Source: Anaerolineae bacterium (lineage in GTDB: Bacteria > Desulfobacterota > Desulfobacteria > Desulfobacterales > ETH-SRB1). Taken from it: 64,000 bases of DNA. Where the stretch lies: contig DATKWZ010000001.1 in assembly GCA_035529315.1 (NCBI GenBank), forward strand, positions 47,685 to 111,684, written 5' to 3'. The translations under genes and the position numbers were made by a program. The notes below the pieces were generated by a model. The model did not search any database. It saw only the letters and a program-made list of their open reading frames with translations, and was not told the DNA's origin. This document shows, one piece after another, positions 25,190 to 32,530 of this stretch (position 1 is its first letter; each line of letters starts with the position of its first letter).

Positions 25190-26464
25190 TTATGCAAAGG
25201 TATTCAGTAAAGAACCTGTCAGCGCCTGCTGCAACATTCCTGCTGAAGCGCCATAGATATAATCGGCAAACTCCTTGCTTATGTTTTCGGCTTCTTTGGC
25301 ATAATTGAGAGGGGAGTCGGTCGATATGCCGGAGGCATAGCTGTTAACCTGCACGGCCAAACCGTCAAGACCACCAAACAGATTTTTAATATTGTCCTTA
25401 TCCTGGTCTGCTGCCTCGGATAACTGATCGTCATCTATCTCAAGATTTCCGTTTTCCCCCTGAGTGATACCAATAGATTCCAGGCCGGTTTTATTGTCCT
25501 TGATAAAAGAATTAACAGATGAAAGAACCTCATCCTTTATGTAATTACTATTTTTCCCCAGATTATCAATAAACGAATTCAACTCGGATACAAGATCAGT
25601 TATGGCATTTTTGACATTATCTTCATCAGGGGAGATTTTTAAAATCGATTCGCCTTCCCCTTTCAGATTGGCCGTAACCATGCCTTCATCAAGATAAATA
25701 GTGTTGGAGGTAGAGGTATTGCCGATTCCATTAACGCTGTATTCAGCATTCCGGGCTGTACTGGACACGTTAGCCGCACCTGTCTTAGCTATTGCGGTTC
25801 CTGATATATCAGAAATTGTGAAAGAGTTTCCCGCTCCGGTATTATTGGATGTCAGGGTTAATTTTCTGGTTCCTTCTTCACTGCCGTCAATGACTTTGGC
25901 GCTGACTCCTATATTCGACTCATTGATGGAAAAGGCTATTTTTTGCAGCGCTTCTTCATTGGTATCACCTTCTGCCACAGTAACGCTGAGTTCGTGGTCC
26001 TGACCTTCTATATTGACATTAAATGTATCGGTTCCAACATCAACGACGCTGGAAGTATCTTTATCCAGTGCCAAACCTTTATTTTCCTGAGCCTGAGCGA
26101 TCTGTGCAACCGAAATGTCATAAGTGGCTTCGGTTGCCCCTGAATTAGCGGAAAAGGCGTTTATGGCCGTGGCCGTAAGCACACCTGCATTCGAAGAAGA
26201 AGCTGTACGGTCATTGAAAACAGAATTATAATCATCGAGTGTTAATTTTTTTGCTTTAGCAGTCAGATCCGATACATCACTGTAAATTTGATTGAGAGCT
26301 GCCTGTGAATCTTTGGTGAATATTTGCGCGTCGATTTTGTCCTGGAGATTTCCTACGGCTGATACAAAGACCTGCATTACCAAATCACCGGAACCTTTCA
26401 CACCCATAGGCGCTAAAAGATTGGTCATTGTCAGATAATTGCTATAGGAACCGGTTATTTGCAT
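25190..26464 (-). CDS. Orphan FliD-like (hook-associated protein 2-like) protein
   Basis: 424 residues, no cysteine seen, very rich in N, S, T and D. The middle (about 150-225) matches a flagellin/hook IN motif: VNIEGQDHELSVTVAEGDTN, LQKIAFSINESNIGVSAKVI and KLTLTSNNTGAGNSFTI. The C-terminal half (about 280-424) has the helical FliD_C pattern with VSELNSFIDNLG and LESIGITQGENGNLEIDDDQL. The start MQITGSYSNYLTMTNLLAPMG is not the canonical FliD N-terminus. AAAGGAGA precedes the ATG. No other flagellar genes are in the window. Expression is apparently under a c-di-GMP-I riboswitch and a sigma-28-like promoter. It may be a filament cap, a surface fibre or an adhesin; which cannot be decided. Confidence 0.75.
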   Translation of the reverse strand: MQITGSYSNYLTMTNLLAPMGVKGSGDLVMQVFVSAVGNLQDKIDAQIFTKDSQAALNQIYSDVSDLTAKAKKLTLDDYNSVFNDRTASSSNAGVLTATAINAFSANSGATEATYDISVAQIAQAQENKGLALDKDTSSVVDVGTDTFNVNIEGQDHELSVTVAEGDTNEEALQKIAFSINESNIGVSAKVIDGSEEGTRKLTLTSNNTGAGNSFTISDISGTAIAKTGAANVSSTARNAEYSVNGIGNTSTSNTIYLDEGMVTANLKGEGESILKISPDEDNVKNAITDLVSELNSFIDNLGKNSNYIKDEVLSSVNSFIKDNKTGLESIGITQGENGNLEIDDDQLSEAADQDKDNIKNLFGGLDGLAVQVNSYASGISTDSPLNYAKEAENISKEFADYIYGASAGMLQQALTGSLLNTFA

Positions 26465-26494
26465 GGTATTATCTCCTTTCCTCTAAATAACAAA

Positions 26495-26523
26495 ATCCGC
26501 TTCTGAATTACAGAAAGGCGGAT
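26495..26523 (-). terminator. Hairpin between riboswitch and FliD-like gene
   Basis: On the minus strand ATCCGCCTTTCTG pairs imperfectly with CAGAAGCGGAT, followed by TTTTGTT. It lies between the aptamer and the ribosome-binding site, where an expression-platform terminator is expected. Confidence 0.6.
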
Positions 26524-26535
26524 ATGTATAGTAAC

Positions 26536-26625
26536 TTCTCAGTAACCCCGCTACCCTATCCTCACCGTGAGGACTTGGGCCGGAAGTTTTGCGTCCCTGC
26601 CTTTCGAAAGGTTTGCCTTTTCAAA
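26536..26625 (-). ncRNA. Cyclic di-GMP-I riboswitch (GEMM-I)
   Basis: The minus strand carries the conserved GEMM-I elements in order: GGCAAACC, the GAAA tetraloop TCGAAAGG, GGGACGCAAA, TTCCGGCC, a variable arm CCTCACGGTGAGG, and GGTAGCGGGGTTACTGA. These match the ligand-binding aptamer that recognises cyclic di-GMP in many Gram-negative bacteria. It lies in the 5' leader of the FliD-like gene, about 70 bases before the ATG, with a possible terminator between. Whether the ligand turns the gene on or off cannot be read from sequence alone. Confidence 0.92.
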
Positions 26626-26639
26626 ACTATGTATAAATT

Positions 26640-26667
26640 TTATCGGTATAAAAGCAAAAATACTTTA
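26640..26667 (-). promoter_or_regulatory. Sigma-28 (FliA)-like promoter
   Basis: On the minus strand TAAAG (26663-26667) and CCGATAA (26640-26646) are separated by 16 bases; the FliA consensus is TAAAGTTT-N11-GCCGATAA, that is 15 bases between these cores. The predicted start, about 26632, falls just before the riboswitch. Confidence 0.5.
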
Positions 26668-26695
26668 GACTTATTTTCTGGTAAACACAACTTTT

Positions 26696-26844
26696 GATGA
26701 ACTCGTAAAAAGTCAAAAAGTTTTCTTTCCCGTCATTCCGGTAGATCCCGGATCAGGTCCGGGAGGAATCCAGTAAATTCAATGCGTTCTGGATGCCGGA
26801 TCAAGTCCGGCATGACGATTTCGAGACTTTTTACGAAGCCGTCA
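26696..26844 (+). repeat. Palindromic repeat, CTCGTAAAAAGTC family (copy 3)
   Basis: Ends TGATGAACTCGTAAAAAGTC and GACTTTTTACGAAGCCGTCA. The interior contains GTCATTCCGGTAGATCCCGG and CCGGATCAAGTCCGGCATGAC arms, different from the copy at 4346. It lies between the FliD-like promoter and the PEP-synthase-like gene. Confidence 0.75.
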
Positions 26845-26929
26845 ACTTTTAATTATATCTCAAAAAATAAGGGTATCAAAATGACTATCGGGTTGCCTTG
26901 TTTTATGAGATATTCATGATGAATACGTG

Positions 26930-29518
26930 TTAACCGCCGGCAGCGAAAGTATAATTTTCTTTAAAAAACTCTTTCTCATACCATTCAAGTTGGCCGTCAT
27001 CAGAAAGCACCATGTCCAGAAGGCGGACAGATCCGAGCAACCTGCCTATCATGTCCAGTTTTTCCTCAATAAGAGCCTGATCAAACTTTTTTAATTCGCC
27101 TCTTACCATATCCCCTTTTTGCTCTACCTTGAACAACAGCTTTTTGAGAATTAATGTAATGAGAGTTGCCCTTCTGGACCTCCTGCCTATGTCGGCAGCT
27201 CCTCCTTTAAAATAGAAGGTGATGTAGTTATCATTTACTACAGGTCCGCAATATGTATCGATTGTTGCGAAGTGATATCCCAGACGTGAATTGAAATTTA
27301 GGTATTCATTTGAAATAACAGCATAATTTGGTCCTCCCATGCGGCCTTCTTTTAATGGATCCCGAAAAACAGATTCTGCAACAATAGAAGTAAACCCCCG
27401 CCAGTTTATTCCTATATCGCCGGACCACTCTATGCCTTTGTGAGTCATTCCATTTAGCAATGCTTTGAAGGGCACGGAAATTACATCTTCTTTTTGCGCC
27501 TCGATCGCTTTATTATCAATCGAAAGGCCGCCCCCCAGGTCAATTACGTAAATGCTTAGCGGTAGAGAGGTATAAAGCCGGACAGCGATATTTTCTTTAG
27601 ATTTAATATCATCGCTGATCCAGAACATTTTACGCATTGACATCTCATGCGCAAAACGGATTATGTCGTGAATTGTCTGACAGGAATCCGGATTAAAATT
27701 ATCCTGTTTGGGGTCTAAAAGATTTAAGGGCGCAATCTTTTTCAGGGCAACCTGCGCGGCCTTGTATGTAGGGCTTCCCTTCATTGGATTTATAGCTTTT
27801 TTTTCCTTTAAAAGCTTTTCCACGCGGCCCTTATAAACAATCCTGTTGGTAGCGTCTACTGTAATCTCATCGCTATGTTCAATTAAAGAGGTGGCATTTT
27901 GTGTCCCTACGAGAGTTGGGATTTGAAATTCTCTGGCCACAGAAGCCATGTGCCCTGCAACACTTCCCACATCGGTAACGATTGCGCTGATACGTCCCAT
28001 TACAGGAACATAGCGGGGTGATGTTTGATGGGCTATCAAAATGGCGCCCTTGGGTATATCATGAAGATTGTGATCTGATTTCAAAACATAGGCAAGACCC
28101 GAGGCGGTCCCCTCTGAAGCTGAAGCGCCGCCTTTAATCAGGACAGCGTGATCAGCAAGCTCCTTTTCAAAGGCATCTGGAGATGTTGTAGGCGTTTCCG
28201 CAGGAATAAACTTTAATGACTTCTTCAAGGGCCGTGCCTGTAATATGTAAAGCCTGTTTTGCTTGTCTATGGCCCACTCGATGTCCAGAGCAGCACCATA
28301 GTGACTTTCCAGTTTTAAACCATAGTCAAATAGAGCCTTTATCTGTTCAGGCTCAAGACACGCCTTGTCCTTCAAGTCATCGGATACAGCTTCATCCTTT
28401 GTTCCCCCTTCTACATCGATTTTGCAAACGGTTCCTTTTGTGGCGATTTCTGATTTTTCAATCAGTCCATTCTGTTTGTTTACCTGGTAAAAGTCGGTGT
28501 CAGTTGAGCCATCCACTGCGCTGATCCCTAATCCCCATACGGCACTGATCATAACGACTGCATGGCGGCTGTCATTCGGGTCAATAGTGTACATGACCCC
28601 GCTGGCCTGCGCATCTACCATTATTATACAGGCAACGCTCATTATTACATCCTGATCCATGTAGCCCTTTCTTCGGCGGTAGAAAAGAGCCCTTGGGTTA
28701 AAGGTGCTTGACACAACTTCTTTGTAAGCATGGACGAGATTTTTTTCGGTTACGTTTAAAACTGTGGAGTGCTGGCCGGCAAAACTGGCCTCAGAATCTT
28801 CACTGGTTGCGCTGCTTCTGACAGCAAGCCTGATATCTGATCCTGATTTATTTTTCAATTCAAGGGCTGCTTCATGCAGCCCTCTTTCCAGGTCAGCCGG
28901 CAGTTCGCAGTTCAATATAATGGATTGTATTTCTGCGCTGACCTTCATAAGTGTTTCAGTATCATTGACATCCAGTCCCCTTAATTTGCTGTCTATCAAT
29001 TTTGAAAGATCGTTATGATCGAGAAAGTGCTGGCAAGCATAAGCTGTCACCGCAAAACCCTGCGGCACTGGAAGGCCGACTCTGTTATATACTTCGCCTA
29101 AATTGGCTGCCTTGCCTCCGACTTCAGCTATGTTCTCCCGGCTTAACATTACGAGTGGAATAACCAGGTTTGTTTTATCAAGTTTTTTCTTTTGCTCTAA
29201 ATCTTTAAGGATGTTAGCGCCTATTTTTTCAACAGCATCAAAAAGCCGGGGATATTCTCCCCCTGACAGTGCATTAAGGTCTTCTACAATACTGAAAACC
29301 TCGCCTATTAATATTTCAGACTGGACAAGCACATAGGCCATGGTAAAAGGCTTGTCCCTGTAAAAGACATGCTCAAGATCGGTGATTATTTCAAGAGCCC
29401 GATTGTTTGAAATCAGTAGTCTTCTAAAATATTCATACTTTCGTTTAAATATGCTTTCGTCGGGCGAAATGCGGTCACTGATCTTACTCTTTTTGAACAG
29501 ATCAAATAATTTGAACAT
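26930..29518 (-). CDS. PEP synthase/PPDK-like phosphotransferase lacking the usual barrel
   Basis: 862 residues. Residues 1-125 are helical and unfamiliar. An ATP-grasp PPDK_N domain follows (about 130-450: VGGKAANLGEVYNRVGLPVPQGF, AVRSSATSEDSEASFAGQ, and DIEWAIDKQNRLYILQARP). A swivelling phosphohistidine domain comes next (about 465-560), with the probable phosphorylated residue His523 in SVAGHMASVARE; the family normally has T at the third residue of GGxTxHxA, here altered. The last ~240 residues lack the CxR/TIM-barrel sequence expected to bind PEP or pyruvate and match nothing I know. It may therefore phosphorylate another acceptor, as rifampin phosphotransferase-type relatives do. Upstream TTTTATGTTC start has a weak AAGGA site. 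Confidence 0.75.
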   Translation of the reverse strand: MFKLFDLFKKSKISDRISPDESIFKRKYEYFRRLLISNNRALEIITDLEHVFYRDKPFTMAYVLVQSEILIGEVFSIVEDLNALSGGEYPRLFDAVEKIGANILKDLEQKKKLDKTNLVIPLVMLSRENIAEVGGKAANLGEVYNRVGLPVPQGFAVTAYACQHFLDHNDLSKLIDSKLRGLDVNDTETLMKVSAEIQSIILNCELPADLERGLHEAALELKNKSGSDIRLAVRSSATSEDSEASFAGQHSTVLNVTEKNLVHAYKEVVSSTFNPRALFYRRRKGYMDQDVIMSVACIIMVDAQASGVMYTIDPNDSRHAVVMISAVWGLGISAVDGSTDTDFYQVNKQNGLIEKSEIATKGTVCKIDVEGGTKDEAVSDDLKDKACLEPEQIKALFDYGLKLESHYGAALDIEWAIDKQNRLYILQARPLKKSLKFIPAETPTTSPDAFEKELADHAVLIKGGASASEGTASGLAYVLKSDHNLHDIPKGAILIAHQTSPRYVPVMGRISAIVTDVGSVAGHMASVAREFQIPTLVGTQNATSLIEHSDEITVDATNRIVYKGRVEKLLKEKKAINPMKGSPTYKAAQVALKKIAPLNLLDPKQDNFNPDSCQTIHDIIRFAHEMSMRKMFWISDDIKSKENIAVRLYTSLPLSIYVIDLGGGLSIDNKAIEAQKEDVISVPFKALLNGMTHKGIEWSGDIGINWRGFTSIVAESVFRDPLKEGRMGGPNYAVISNEYLNFNSRLGYHFATIDTYCGPVVNDNYITFYFKGGAADIGRRSRRATLITLILKKLLFKVEQKGDMVRGELKKFDQALIEEKLDMIGRLLGSVRLLDMVLSDDGQLEWYEKEFFKENYTFAAGG

Positions 29519-29634
29519 AAAAAATCCTTTTATAGCTGGGGAAAAGGTACTCCGCGTTAATTTAATGTAGGGCCCTTTTTGTTATAAAATATTCAGCCAA
29601 ACTACACCTGAATTGAGCGATTTTTTTACTCGAC

Positions 29635-29912
29635 TTGCACCAATCTCTTGCGTATCAAGGACTTGCGAAAAGTCTCGACATGTTTATTTTAATGAAACCA
29701 CATCAAAAGGTCAAAACATTTCTAAAATCAGATAAGCGAATTCTGGGTGATAGTGATTTTGTTGAACAGGTGCTTTCAGAAACCAAAGAACAAATGGATA
29801 AAAAGCACACAGGTTGCTTGACAAGGGTTATAATCTTGACAAAATTGCTTTAACGTGTTTGCTGTTAATGCAGCTTAAACCACCTGAGATCCGGGCACAA
29901 GGCAAGGAATGA
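29635..29912 (+). pseudogene. Decayed REP-associated (RAYT/Y1) transposase C-terminus
   Basis: One frame reads LKSDKRILGDSDFVEQVL, the signature of the segment after the catalytic domain in RAYT/IS200-like transposases; after about position 29813 the match moves to another frame (LLDKGYNLDKIALTC, then QLKPPEIRAQGKE and a stop at 29910-29912). Further downstream, to about 29990, fragments like ASSSLFYYG recall the C-terminal helices in yet another frame. No catalytic HuH or Tyr part remains. The following 29913-30127 is otherwise AT-rich with no gene. Confidence 0.65.
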
Positions 29913-30127
29913 AAACAGGTTAATGCACCATCTGGTTGTGGCAAGAAGCTTCATCATCGCTTTTTTATTATGGCCTGATATCTTTAATAATTCTAATGGA
30001 TTATGTTTTTTTATTTTTTTTTCAATTCAACAAAAAAAAACTTGATATGCCTTTTTAAAAAGAATATTGTGTTTCACTTTTTATGGTGGCGACTTTCAAA
30101 ACAAACCTAAATAATTAAGGAGAAAAA

Positions 30128-31438
30128 ATGCAATCATCGTTAAGTTTAGATGTTAAGCAAAGCCAGGATATGGAAGATAAGGATGACGAACCACCAAGTG
30201 GTTATTTCCCTCTCATCGAAAATGCTTATCCCCCATCGGTTAGTTCTTTTATTAATCTATCAACTGCTTTAATTTCTTCAATTATCTCTAAAAAAACCAA
30301 ATCAAAAATACTCCCGGTTACCTCCAGTTTTAGAAAATTTTTTTTTCCAACAATTTCAATAAAGAAATGGAATGATTGGCATTGGCAAATCAGCAACAGG
30401 ATTTGCAGTTTAGAGCAATTAAAACGTTTTATTAAAGTTTCTCCAGAAGAAGAAAGCATTTTTAAACAACTTAATTCAAGATTACCGGTCAGCATTACAC
30501 CGTATTACATGAGTCTTTTGTCACCAGATAAACCAGAACACCCGTTACGTCGAACAGTAGTTCCAACAATACATGAACTTTTTAAATCGCCTGAAGAGAA
30601 AGATGACCCGCTGGGAGAAGAACATCAAAGCCCTGTACCCGGACTCGTTCATCGTTATCCTGATCGGGTGCTTTTTCTAATTCTTGATTTTTGTTCTACT
30701 TACTGTCGCTATTGCACACGTTCTCGTGTCGTCGGCCAAGGATCAATTCTTCCTGCACGATCTCGTTTGGAAAAGGCAATTGAATACATAAAGAAAAATC
30801 CTTCAATTCGTGATGTTCTTATTTCAGGGGGGGATCCGCTTACCTTGAGCGATAACAGACTGGAATGGCTTCTTATACGTTTAAGAGAAATCCCGCATGT
30901 TGAAATCATACGTATTGGAACCAAGGTTCCGGCGGTATTACCCCAGAGAATTACACCTAACCTGGTAAAAATGTTACGAAAATACCATCCATTGTGGATG
31001 AGCTTGCATTTTACTCATCCTGAAGAATGTACCCCGGAAGCATATCGTGCCTGCAATATGCTTGCTAATGCCGGCATTCCTTTGGGTTCTCAAACAGTGC
31101 TGCTCAAAGGCATCAATGATGATGTGCCAACAATGAAAAACCTTATGCATCACCTCCTTAAAATGCGAGTAAGGCCTTACTATCTTTATCAGTGTGATCT
31201 TATCACAGGCTCAAGTCATTTTAGAACATCTATTGATAAAGGTTTGGAAATCATTCAAGGGTTAAGAGGACATACTAGCGGATATGCCATTCCACATTAT
31301 GTTATAGATGCTCCTGGTGGTGGTGGTAAAATACCGTTAACGCCTGATTACCTTATGAGAAGAGAAGGACACGATTTATTACTCAAAAACTATGAAGACC
31401 GGATTTTCCGATATGCTGATACAGTAAGTTGTTGTTAG
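30128..31438 (+). CDS. kamA: Lysine 2,3-aminomutase-like radical SAM protein (KamA family)
   Basis: 436 residues. The radical SAM cluster motif is CSTYCRYC at C189, C193 and C196. The PLP lysine is in APGGGGKIP (K401). Two Asp residues that bind the epsilon-amine of lysine in characterised enzymes are conserved in the YQCDLITGSSHFRT and VIDAPGGGGK boxes, favouring lysine (not glutamate) as substrate; the product would be L-beta-lysine. The first ~90 residues are an extra polar/basic segment, and the C-terminal cysteine cluster that binds zinc in clostridial enzymes is not evident. AAGGAG lies before the ATG. It leads a three-gene set with two ATP-grasp genes; intergenic distances are 83 and 10 bases. 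Confidence 0.88.
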   Translation: MQSSLSLDVKQSQDMEDKDDEPPSGYFPLIENAYPPSVSSFINLSTALISSIISKKTKSKILPVTSSFRKFFFPTISIKKWNDWHWQISNRICSLEQLKRFIKVSPEEESIFKQLNSRLPVSITPYYMSLLSPDKPEHPLRRTVVPTIHELFKSPEEKDDPLGEEHQSPVPGLVHRYPDRVLFLILDFCSTYCRYCTRSRVVGQGSILPARSRLEKAIEYIKKNPSIRDVLISGGDPLTLSDNRLEWLLIRLREIPHVEIIRIGTKVPAVLPQRITPNLVKMLRKYHPLWMSLHFTHPEECTPEAYRACNMLANAGIPLGSQTVLLKGINDDVPTMKNLMHHLLKMRVRPYYLYQCDLITGSSHFRTSIDKGLEIIQGLRGHTSGYAIPHYVIDAPGGGGKIPLTPDYLMRREGHDLLLKNYEDRIFRYADTVSCC

Positions 31439-31521
31439 AGTTGTTAATATGATTGTAGCCGTTCACGGCTTGAAACTTGAAACTTGAAATTGGAAAATAG
31501 AAATTAGGAAGAAATTAAAAC

Positions 31522-32520
31522 ATGAATATTGGATTAACTTACGATTTGCGTTCAGATTATTTGGCTTTAGGATACACTGAAGAAGAAACTGCCGAATTTG
31601 ACCATGACGATACAATTACAGCAATTGAAAGCGCCTTGCAAGTTCTCGGTTATAAAACCGAACGCATAGGAAATGCACGAAAGCTAACCGAGTATCTTGT
31701 AAAAGGAAAAAGATGGCCGCTTGTATTTAACATTGCAGAAGGATTAAATGGTATTGCACGTGAAGCTCAAGTGCCTGCTATTCTTGATCTTTATGATATT
31801 CGTTATACCTTTTCCGATCCTTTAATAATGAGTCTTGCGCTTCACAAGGGAATAACAAAAAAGGTGGTTTGCTACAGTGGTTTTTCGACACCGGATTTCT
31901 ATCTTGTTGAGGACAAGGCCGATGCTTTAAAAATTTCTTTTGATCCTCCTTTTTTTGTAAAACCGGTTGCAGAAGGAACTGGAAAAGGAATTACTCAAAA
32001 TTCCGTTGTCTGGGAACGAGAAAATCTTCAAAGCATATGTAAAGAACTTCTTTATCAATATCATCAACCTGTGCTTGTAGAAAAATATCTTTCCGGGCGC
32101 GAATTTACAGTCGGCATTGTTGGTACCGGCAAAAACGCGAAAGTACTTGGAACACTTGAAGTTTTACTGCTTGATGGTGCTGAAAAAAATGTTTACTCAT
32201 ATTTTAATAAGGAACATTATGAAAAATTTGTGGAATATCATCTTGTTTTTCCGGAAAATGACAACGCAGTCCAGGAAGCTGAAAATTTGGCGCTTAAAAT
32301 ATGGCGGGTTTTAGGATGCAGAGATGGTGGCAGAGTGGATTTGCGCTGTGATGAACATGGGAAACCGTTTTTTTTGGAAGTAAATCCACTTCCAGGCCTA
32401 CATCCTGAGCGTTCTGATTTGCCCATTCTTTGTTATAAACTTGGCATTTCTTATGTTGAGTTAATTAATCAAATTGTCACTTCTGCTATTAGTCGGGTTC
32501 CTGTGAAAAAGGCATGGTAA
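31522..32520 (+). CDS. ATP-grasp ligase, D-Ala-D-Ala ligase-like
   Basis: 332 residues with the D-alanine ligase fold. The N-terminal domain has LVFNIAEGLNGIAREAQVPA, then ITKKVVCYSGFSTPDFYLV. The ATP-grasp core shows FFVKPVAEGTGKGIT and the metal ligands D273, E286 and N288 in GGRVDLRCDEHG / FFLEVNPLPGLHP. This family joins a carboxylate to an amine by way of an acyl phosphate. The window has no mur genes nearby and the gene lies between KamA and another ligase, so peptidoglycan D-Ala-D-Ala synthesis is unlikely; a role in amide formation with beta-lysine is inferred. Confidence 0.8.
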   Translation: MNIGLTYDLRSDYLALGYTEEETAEFDHDDTITAIESALQVLGYKTERIGNARKLTEYLVKGKRWPLVFNIAEGLNGIAREAQVPAILDLYDIRYTFSDPLIMSLALHKGITKKVVCYSGFSTPDFYLVEDKADALKISFDPPFFVKPVAEGTGKGITQNSVVWERENLQSICKELLYQYHQPVLVEKYLSGREFTVGIVGTGKNAKVLGTLEVLLLDGAEKNVYSYFNKEHYEKFVEYHLVFPENDNAVQEAENLALKIWRVLGCRDGGRVDLRCDEHGKPFFLEVNPLPGLHPERSDLPILCYKLGISYVELINQIVTSAISRVPVKKAW

Positions 32521-32530
32521 AAAGAAAATT

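Noticed and set aside
25190..26464. Canonical flagellar cap gene fliD
   Set aside because: The N-terminus differs from FliD and no fliS, fliC or other flagellar gene is adjacent; kept as FliD-like only.
29635..29853. 72-residue open frame as an intact gene
   Set aside because: It matches only part of a RAYT transposase and the match continues in another frame, so it is a pseudogene.
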